This document shows positions 58,600 through 64,000 of a stretch of 64,000 nt of DNA, piece after piece (positions within the stretch are counted from its first letter, which is position 1; the number at the start of each line of letters is the position of its first letter). This DNA comes from JAAYFT01 sp036562765. Its GTDB lineage: Bacteria > Bacillota > Clostridia > Tissierellales > Tissierellaceae. The DNA lies in assembly GCA_036562765.1 (NCBI GenBank), contig DATCJO010000009.1, forward strand, positions 62,001 through 126,000, written 5' to 3'. Below the pieces are notes generated by a model. That model ran no database searches and was not told the origin of the DNA. It saw only the letters and a program-made list of their open reading frames with translations. The position numbers were made by a program, and so were the translations under genes.

Positions 58600-59829
58600 T
58601 CAATCCTCCCGACTTTTTCTTAAAATATCCATCTTTTCTACTGGTCTTTCCATAAAAATCTTAACTATTTGTTGTGGATGTGGTGCAACTTCTATTTCAT
58701 TTCCTTCTTCATCCCACATTTTACTTATCTTTTGTACGAAATAATCTTTGTTAGGCCCAAAAACTTCTATTTCATCACCAACATACATACGATTTCTTTG
58801 TTCTACTGTTGCAATTTTAGTTTTTTCATCATAATCTAATACTAGTCCTACAAAGTCATAAGTCCTAATGTAGGAAGAAGATGTATAAACTTGGGCGTTA
58901 GAATCAGGCTTTCCAAAATAAAAACCAGTAGTAAAATCCCTGTAGCTGGCTTTTTTAATTTCATCTAGCCATTTTGGGTTGAATTTATATTCTCTAGGAT
59001 TTTTATAATATTCATCTAAAGCCATTCTGTAAGATCTAACTACAGTAGCTACATAATATGAACTTTTAACCCTGCCTTCAATTTTAAAGCTTTTTATCCC
59101 TGCTTCTATTAATTGAGGTAAATACTCAATCATGCAGAGGTCTTTGGAATTCATAATAAATGTTCCTTGTTCATCTTCATATACAGGGAAATATTGCCCT
59201 GGCCTCTTTTCCTCAACTAAAGCATATTTATACCTGCATGGATGAGCGCAATCTCCTCTGTTTGCATCTCTTCCAGTCATATAGTTACTTAATAGGCATC
59301 TACCTGAATAGGAAATACACATAGCCCCATGCACAAATGTTTCTATTTCCATATCCTTAGGCAATCTCTTTATGATATTTTCGATTTCCTTTAATGATAA
59401 TTCTCTAGCAAGTACAATCCTTCTAATTCCTAAATTATAATAAAACATAATAGTTTCATAATTAGTTACAGATGCTTGAGTGCTAATATGGATAGGCAAA
59501 TTAGGCACTGTACGTTGAATAACTGACATCATTCCAAGGTCAGATACAATAACTGCATCTGTTTTCATTTCATACAATTTTGTTACATATTCTTCTAAGC
59601 CTTCCATATCTTCATCATGGGGTATTATATTTAAAGTAACATATACCTTTTTTCCTCTTTCATGGGCAAACTTAATGCCTTCTTCAATCTCTTCCAAAGT
59701 AAAATTTTTGGATGCCTTTCTCAAACCAAAACTTTCTCCTCCAAGATATACAGCATCTGCACCATAAGTAATTGCCATTTTCAATTTTTCTAAATCACCA
59801 GCAGGTGCCAGCAATTCTACCCTTTCCAA
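58600..59829 (-). CDS. U32 peptidase-family protein, probable tRNA hydroxylation protein TrhP
   Basis: The 409-residue protein has ELLAPAGDLEKLKMAI, the family signature ETFVHGAMCISYSGRC, and the cysteine cluster SNYMTGRDANRGDCAHPCR that holds an iron-sulfur cluster in this group. TrhP (YrrN/YrrO, YegQ) makes 5-hydroxyuridine at tRNA position 34 using prephenate. Bacillus has two such genes here; this cell has one. It is directly followed by udk and preceded by trmR, the next enzyme in the same modification. The start is TTG after AGGAGG. Confidence 0.88.
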   Translation of the reverse strand: MERVELLAPAGDLEKLKMAITYGADAVYLGGESFGLRKASKNFTLEEIEEGIKFAHERGKKVYVTLNIIPHDEDMEGLEEYVTKLYEMKTDAVIVSDLGMMSVIQRTVPNLPIHISTQASVTNYETIMFYYNLGIRRIVLARELSLKEIENIIKRLPKDMEIETFVHGAMCISYSGRCLLSNYMTGRDANRGDCAHPCRYKYALVEEKRPGQYFPVYEDEQGTFIMNSKDLCMIEYLPQLIEAGIKSFKIEGRVKSSYYVATVVRSYRMALDEYYKNPREYKFNPKWLDEIKKASYRDFTTGFYFGKPDSNAQVYTSSSYIRTYDFVGLVLDYDEKTKIATVEQRNRMYVGDEIEVFGPNKDYFVQKISKMWDEEGNEIEVAPHPQQIVKIFMERPVEKMDILRKSRED

Positions 59830-59831
59830 CT

Positions 59832-60479
59832 TTATTCCTCCTTGTAAGTTATAGCTAATCCGTCTCCAATTGGTATTATACAGGATATATAACCTTCGGT
59901 TTCATTTATATATTTCAAAAAAGTTCTAAGCCTTTTTACTATAGTCTTTTTCCTCCTAATCACTAACTCATCAGTAGCCACCATGCCCTTATAAAGGACA
60001 TTATCAGATACAACAATTCCACCTTTTTCAAGTAAGTTTATGCATTTATTGAAAAATTCCATATATTGGCCTTTAGCTGCATCTAAAAAAATAAAATCGT
60101 ATTTATCATTAAGGGATGATAAAATCTCTTCAGCTTCGCCCTCTAATACTTTAATCCTATCCTTATATGGTGTCTTAGATATATTTTCCAAAGCTTTTTC
60201 TACCATATCTTTGCGTCTTTCTATAGTTGTAATTTTACAATTATCAGATGAATTTTCAGCCATAAGTATTGCTGAATATCCAATGGCTGTACCTATCTCA
60301 AGGATGTTTTTTGGGTTTTTTATTTTTAACAATACCTTCAACAGCTGAGCCACTTCAGGTTGAACTATTGGCACATGATTATCTAATGCATATTTTTCCA
60401 AATCAGCCAGTATACCACTGGATACAGGCAGTAAACTCCTAATATATTCTTCAATATAGTCTTCATTAATTTGGCTCAT
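59832..60479 (-). CDS. trmR: tRNA 5-hydroxyuridine O-methyltransferase TrmR
   Basis: The 215-residue class I methyltransferase resembles catechol O-methyltransferase: EIGTAIGYSAILMAE (SAM motif I), ITTIERRKDM, DFIFLDAAKGQY (metal ligands) and DNVLYKGMV. Bacillus TrmR (YrrM) turns ho5U34 into mo5U34. The upstream mltG and downstream U32 gene reproduce the yrrL-yrrM-yrrN order, supporting the assignment over a generic O-methyltransferase. Confidence 0.88.
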   Translation of the reverse strand: MSQINEDYIEEYIRSLLPVSSGILADLEKYALDNHVPIVQPEVAQLLKVLLKIKNPKNILEIGTAIGYSAILMAENSSDNCKITTIERRKDMVEKALENISKTPYKDRIKVLEGEAEEILSSLNDKYDFIFLDAAKGQYMEFFNKCINLLEKGGIVVSDNVLYKGMVATDELVIRRKKTIVKRLRTFLKYINETEGYISCIIPIGDGLAITYKEE

Positions 60480-60490
60480 CTCATCAACCC

Positions 60491-61543
60491 TTATCTTTTA
60501 GATTTTGCTCTTAAATGTTCTTCATAAGTAGTGGAAAATGTATGGGATCCATCTTCTCCTGTCAATACAAAGAACAGATAATCTACATCAGCTGGTTCAA
60601 GTGCAGCAATGATAGAAGCCTCTCCAGGAGATGCAATTGGTCCTGGAGGTAATCCTTTATTGATATAAGTATTATACGGAGATTGAATACTTATATCTTC
60701 ATTAGTCAATACTTCCTTTCTTTCTCCTAAAATATATTGTACAGTTGCACAGGATTGCAACAGCATATCTTTTTTAAGCCTATTATGAAATACTGCAGAA
60801 ATCATAGGCCTTTCACTATCTAATTTTGCTTCCCTTTCTACAATTGAGGCTAAAGTTATTATTTCGTTTAAAGTAAATTCGCTTTCATTTAATCTATCTT
60901 TTATTATTCTGTTATAAATATTTTGAAAACCATCAAGCATCTTTTCTATTATTACTTCTTCTGGTGAACCAACATATATTTCATAGGTAGATGGGAATAA
61001 AAATCCTTCTAGACTTTGATTATCATCAAGTAATTTTAAGAATTCATATTTGTCCTCAAAATTATTTTTGTTATTTGCTAGCTCAAGAAATCTTTCCTTA
61101 TTTATTAAACCTTCTTTTTCTAATTTTTCAGCTATTTGAATCAATTCATAGCCTTCAGGAATTGTAAATCTCACTGTATTTGTATTTTTTGTACCTTCTA
61201 CTAATTTCTCTATTATGGTATTTAAATCCATTTCTGTTGATAGATTATATTCACCAGCTTTAAGTTTGCTGTCAATCCCTCTTTTCCTGACTTCATATTT
61301 AAATATCAATGGATTTTTTATAAGTCCATTTTCATATAATATATTTGCAATACCATCTGTAGTAGTAGATACTGGGATTTCCACAACAACGTCTCTAGGA
61401 TTTTCTTTATCCATTGGTCCTAGGCTTTCTTCATAATAAGATTTTATATAAACAACTCCAATAACAATAATTAATATAATTCCCAACATGAAAGTTAAAA
61501 ATCTATTTTTCCTTTTTTTCTTTTTTATACTTGCTTTTTCCAT
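60491..61543 (-). CDS. mltG: Endolytic transglycosylase MltG
   Basis: MltG (about 350 residues) cuts nascent glycan chains near the membrane. It has one N-terminal membrane segment (about 15-35), a LysM-like subdomain (VEIPVSTTTDGIANIL, IPEGYELIQIAEKLE) and the YceG catalytic domain with Glu in ASIVEREAK, QSCATVQYILG and NTYINKGLPPGPIASPG. The ATG following GGAAGG is chosen over a TTG four codons earlier. Confidence 0.94.
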   Translation of the reverse strand: MEKASIKKKKRKNRFLTFMLGIILIIVIGVVYIKSYYEESLGPMDKENPRDVVVEIPVSTTTDGIANILYENGLIKNPLIFKYEVRKRGIDSKLKAGEYNLSTEMDLNTIIEKLVEGTKNTNTVRFTIPEGYELIQIAEKLEKEGLINKERFLELANNKNNFEDKYEFLKLLDDNQSLEGFLFPSTYEIYVGSPEEVIIEKMLDGFQNIYNRIIKDRLNESEFTLNEIITLASIVEREAKLDSERPMISAVFHNRLKKDMLLQSCATVQYILGERKEVLTNEDISIQSPYNTYINKGLPPGPIASPGEASIIAALEPADVDYLFFVLTGEDGSHTFSTTYEEHLRAKSKR

Positions 61544-61625
61544 TAAACCTTCCAACTCCTTAAATAATAGAAAAGATTAAATATAGCTATACATAAATGG
61601 CCAAATAAAGCCACTATCTACTCAT

Positions 61626-62117
61626 TTAAAGTTCTTTTGCCTTTGTTGCTTTTTCATAAACTGAAAGAACTATACTGCCAAAAATAGCAACTGATAACAA
61701 TTCTCCAGCACTTATTCCCAAAACTGTAACAAGATATGGTACTTTTGTAAAATAGGACACCCATATAGATACAATTAACCCATTTAATACCACTGGTGGC
61801 AACATTCCCATAAATTTATTTTTCATCTTTGATGTCAAATAAGCTGCAACTAGTGTCACTAAGCTTCCACCGATGATATCAATTAACCCAAATCCAGAAT
61901 ATAAAGATAGCAATAGATTAGAAAGCAAACAGCCCACAAAAACTCCAGGAATTGCAGCTTTTTCAACTAAAGGAAGCAAAACCAATCCTTCTGCAATTCT
62001 AAGTTGTAATGGCCCAAAAGTCAAATTGACAAATGGGAAAGGTAATGCTTGAACCAAAATTAATACAATATATATAGCAGCAATTATACTTGCTCTTGTT
62101 AAATATTTTGTCTTCAT
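61626..62117 (-). CDS. QueT transporter family protein
   Basis: The 163-residue membrane protein has five to six hydrophobic segments and the QueT-family sequence VNLTFGPLQLRIAEGLVLLPL. QueT proteins are substrate-binding S components of ECF transporters, linked to queuosine precursors. No preQ1 riboswitch precedes it; the gene follows lysO by about 37 bases, so it is co-transcribed. AGGAGG sets the ATG (MKTKYLTRAS). Confidence 0.85.
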   Translation of the reverse strand: MKTKYLTRASIIAAIYIVLILVQALPFPFVNLTFGPLQLRIAEGLVLLPLVEKAAIPGVFVGCLLSNLLLSLYSGFGLIDIIGGSLVTLVAAYLTSKMKNKFMGMLPPVVLNGLIVSIWVSYFTKVPYLVTVLGISAGELLSVAIFGSIVLSVYEKATKAKEL

Positions 62118-62153
62118 AAATACCCTCCTAAGATAAATAGACTGATTCATCTT

Positions 62154-62756
62154 TTAAAAAGACATATTTAAAATTATAGGAAGAATTATTGGTACAGCCA
62201 TAGAACAAATTACCCCAGTTATGAAAGCAACAACAGCTGTTTGTGGGTCAGTAGCTCTTGAAATTACTGGCAATGAAGTATCCATTGCTGTTGCTCCTGC
62301 TGCAGAAACGGATTCAAGTTTGCCAATATATTTTGCTATAACAGGAATAAATATTAAAGCTATTATTTCTCTAAATACATTAGATAAAAAAGCCAAAGCA
62401 CTTAACTCTACATATCCATTCGATAATAATATCGTTGAGCTTAAACTATACCAGCCTAAACCAGAACCAATGGCTCCAGCTTCATTTACATTCATACCTA
62501 ACAATAAGCCCACCAACATGCTTCCAAATATGCTGCCTGCTATAACTGACAATGGAACTATAATTATTCTAAATCCAAGCTTCTTTATCTTATTAAAAAT
62601 ATCCTTTTGCTTCCCAATATCTATTCCTACAAAAAACAGCAATATCATGAGTCCCAAATCTACTATAAAACTTATATTATTTGCAAAATCAGCAGGAATA
62701 AAAAAATATCCTGTTATCACACCTAATAAAACAGCAATGAATATTTTAAGGCTCAA
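62154..62756 (-). CDS. LysO family transporter, C-terminal part
   Basis: The 200-residue membrane protein corresponds to the C-terminal LysO domain of the lysine exporter LysO (DUF340): LGLMILLFFVGIDIGKQ, GSGLGWYSLSSTILLSNGY and GATAMDTSLPVISRATDP are conserved. Full LysO is about 300 residues in one chain. Here the gene starts at a TTG with a strong GGAGGAGG SD inside the end of the N-terminal part, so two chains are made. Confidence 0.85.
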   Translation of the reverse strand: MSLKIFIAVLLGVITGYFFIPADFANNISFIVDLGLMILLFFVGIDIGKQKDIFNKIKKLGFRIIIVPLSVIAGSIFGSMLVGLLLGMNVNEAGAIGSGLGWYSLSSTILLSNGYVELSALAFLSNVFREIIALIFIPVIAKYIGKLESVSAAGATAMDTSLPVISRATDPQTAVVAFITGVICSMAVPIILPIILNMSF

Positions 62757-63045
62757 TTTTTTCCTCCTCCAAAGGAATAAATTTTCTTACCAAAAATACG
62801 AATAGTATGCTAAATCCCACCGTAAAAATTGAAATAACAGCTGCTTTTAAACCAATAGCAAAGATATTTGAAATGATTTCATCATTAATTCCAATAGTTA
62901 CACCCATAACAAATAACAAAAAAAGCAAGCAAATAGTTTGAACAGTAACTAGTTTTTCTTCAAACTTAGATGATAATTTAAATTTATATCCAATAATCCC
63001 GCCCAATACTAATACACCTAGATATTTTAATAGAGTACTTATCAA
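62746..63045 (-). CDS. LysO family transporter, N-terminal part
   Basis: The 99-residue protein has three to four membrane segments and matches the N-terminal third of LysO (LGGIIGYKFKL, FVMGVTIGINDEIISN). It overlaps the C-terminal part by 11 bases. Start is TTG eight bases after AGGAGG. Together the two would form one lysine/arginine exporter. Confidence 0.8.
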   Translation of the reverse strand: MISTLLKYLGVLVLGGIIGYKFKLSSKFEEKLVTVQTICLLFLLFVMGVTIGINDEIISNIFAIGLKAAVISIFTVGFSILFVFLVRKFIPLEEEKIEP

Positions 63046-63095
63046 ACAAAAACCTCCTTAATTCCTTCCAGAACATTGCCTATAATATTATATCA

Positions 63096-63127
63096 AAATC
63101 CCCAGTATAAATCTATACTAGGGATTT
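63096..63127 (-). terminator. Terminator after the RNase J gene
   Basis: AAATCCC-C-AGTATA pairs with TATACT-A-GGGATTT with one mismatch and a four-base loop, just after the stop codon. TTTTGATATAAT follows on the minus strand. Confidence 0.75.
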
Positions 63128-63130
63128 ATA

Positions 63131-64000
63131 TTATACTTCCATTATTATTGGTAAAATCATTGGATTTCTCTTTATTTTCCCATACAAGTGATTTTTCAAA
63201 GTCTCTCTAATATTGGACTTTAATGTTGCCCAATCAGTAATATTCTTTCTCTCACACTCATTAAGAACTTCTCTTACAATGTTACGAGCTTCTTCCATCA
63301 AATCTTCAGATTCCCTAACATATACAAAACCTCTTGAAATAATATCAGGTCCAGCCAATACTTTGCCTTCCCTTTTACTCATAGTTACCACAACAACAAT
63401 CAGTCCATCTTCAGATAAATGCTTCCTATCTCTTAAAACTATATTACCTACATCGCCAATACCTAATCCATCAACTAAAACATTATCTGCTGGTACAGAA
63501 CCTGTAACAACTGCAGAATTTTTGGTTATTTCCAAAACATCACCATTATCCAGCATAAATATCTTTTCTTTAGGTATTCCCAAGCTTTGGGCAATTTCTG
63601 CATGTTTCTTTAAATGTCTATATTCTCCATGAACAGGTACGAAAAATTTAGGTTTAACTAAAGTTAAAATAAGTTTTTGTTCCTCTTGACAAGCGTGTCC
63701 TGATACATGGACATCTGCCAATGATTCAAAAATTACCTCTGTACCTTTCTTAACTAAATTATTTATAACTTTAGAAACAGTCTTTTCGTTACCAGGAATA
63801 GGAGTAGCGGAAATAATAACTAAATCTTCTGGTTGAAGTTGTATTTTTTTATGCTCTGAAGAAGATATCCTTGATAGTGCTGACATAGGTTCGCCTTGGC
63901 TTCCTGTGGTTATTATTGTAATTTCATTGTCAGGATACTTGTTCATTTCATTTATATCAATTAAAGTACCTTCCTTTATCCTCAAATATCCTAATTCCAT
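63131..64000 (-). CDS. rnj: Ribonuclease J, C-terminal part (5' end outside window)
   Basis: The last 289 residues of an RNase J-type metallo-beta-lactamase nuclease: GSQGEPMSALSRI, HVSGHACQEEQ and FFVPVHGEYRHL are the beta-CASP motifs B and C with a catalytic His, followed by the RNase J C-terminal domain (about 190-289, RGFVYVRESEDLMEEA). RNase J acts as 5'-3' exonuclease and endonuclease in mRNA decay. The chain clearly starts before the window edge, so the ATG at the edge is internal. Type J1 or J2 cannot be decided. Confidence 0.93.
   Translation of the reverse strand: MELGYLRIKEGTLIDINEMNKYPDNEITIITTGSQGEPMSALSRISSSEHKKIQLQPEDLVIISATPIPGNEKTVSKVINNLVKKGTEVIFESLADVHVSGHACQEEQKLILTLVKPKFFVPVHGEYRHLKKHAEIAQSLGIPKEKIFMLDNGDVLEITKNSAVVTGSVPADNVLVDGLGIGDVGNIVLRDRKHLSEDGLIVVVVTMSKREGKVLAGPDIISRGFVYVRESEDLMEEARNIVREVLNECERKNITDWATLKSNIRETLKNHLYGKIKRNPMILPIIMEV

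Noticed and set aside
62118..62153. preQ1 riboswitch before the QueT-type gene.
   Set aside because: Only about 37 bases separate it from the LysO gene, mostly SD and spacer; no preQ1 aptamer signature is present.
62746..62756. LysO split explained as a frameshift pseudogene.
   Set aside because: The second part has its own strong GGAGGAGG SD and start codon, and both halves keep conserved motifs.
63046..63130. Lysine riboswitch (L box) before the split lysO genes.
   Set aside because: The 85-base gap is mostly the RNase J terminator and SD, too short for an L box of about 170 bases.

Overview
The window is a low-GC segment from an endospore-forming anaerobic Firmicute. It carries spo0A, spoIVB, the whole spoIIIA operon, spoIIM, sigK, gerW and yhcN, together with a ferredoxin-dependent 2-oxoacid oxidoreductase and a Gram-positive type IV pilus locus. 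AT-rich codons, strong AGGAGG Shine-Dalgarno (SD) sites and many TTG/GTG starts fit Clostridia. Gene order recalls Tissierellales, but that placement is inference. All genes but one (yhcN) lie on the minus strand, so the text reads from high to low coordinates in the direction of transcription. There are no RNA genes, insertion sequences, CRISPR arrays or prophage genes, and no gene-free stretch longer than about 250 bases.

64.0-55.5 kb: the 3' part of RNase J, a split LysO exporter, a QueT-type transporter, then mltG, trmR, a U32 peptidase-family tRNA hydroxylase, udk, a class B penicillin-binding protein (pbpI position) and sigK with its pro-sequence. This matches the Bacillus mltG-yrrMNO-udk-greA-pbpI block without greA. 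The convergent yhcN lipoprotein gene follows. 54.6-39.1 kb: aroE, then pilB-pilT-pilC, major pilin, pilD, pilM, pilN, a long PilO fused to a beta-sandwich and LysM, an SLH-domain protein, four minor pilins and a ComFB-type protein, then aroK, aroQ, efp. The pilus locus thus sits inside a shikimate-pathway gene row. It has no secretin or PilP, as expected for a one-membrane cell; LysM and SLH domains probably supply wall anchoring.

39.1-25.3 kb: an acidic CD1247-type protein, spoIIIAA-AH, an Asp23-family protein, nusB, xseA, xseB, ispA, tlyA, recN, spoIVB and spo0A. spo0A has its own promoter region, with a Spo0A box overlapping sigma-H-like and sigma-A-like elements. 25.2-15.0 kb: steA-steB, a family 2 glycosyltransferase, a polyprenyl-phosphate sugar-phosphate transferase homologue, DUF3866, a Nudix hydrolase, spoIIM, xerD, purine and pyrimidine nucleoside phosphorylases and dacF. 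15.0-8.1 kb: M50 protease, scpA, scpB, DUF2953, gerW, dacB, rluB, mnmM and a carboxyltransferase subunit without a biotin domain.

8.0-1 kb: a four-subunit 2-oxoacid:ferredoxin oxidoreductase overlapping an RpiR-type regulator, a histidine phosphatase, a BaiN/HI0933 flavoprotein, chorismate mutase, cmk, plsC and the 5' part of ispH. The most unusual items are the PilO-LysM fusion and its SLH partner, two candidate cyclic-dinucleotide receptors in the pilus locus, a promoter motif shared by the kor and aroE operons, and hairpins that bury the SD sites of sigK and pbpI.
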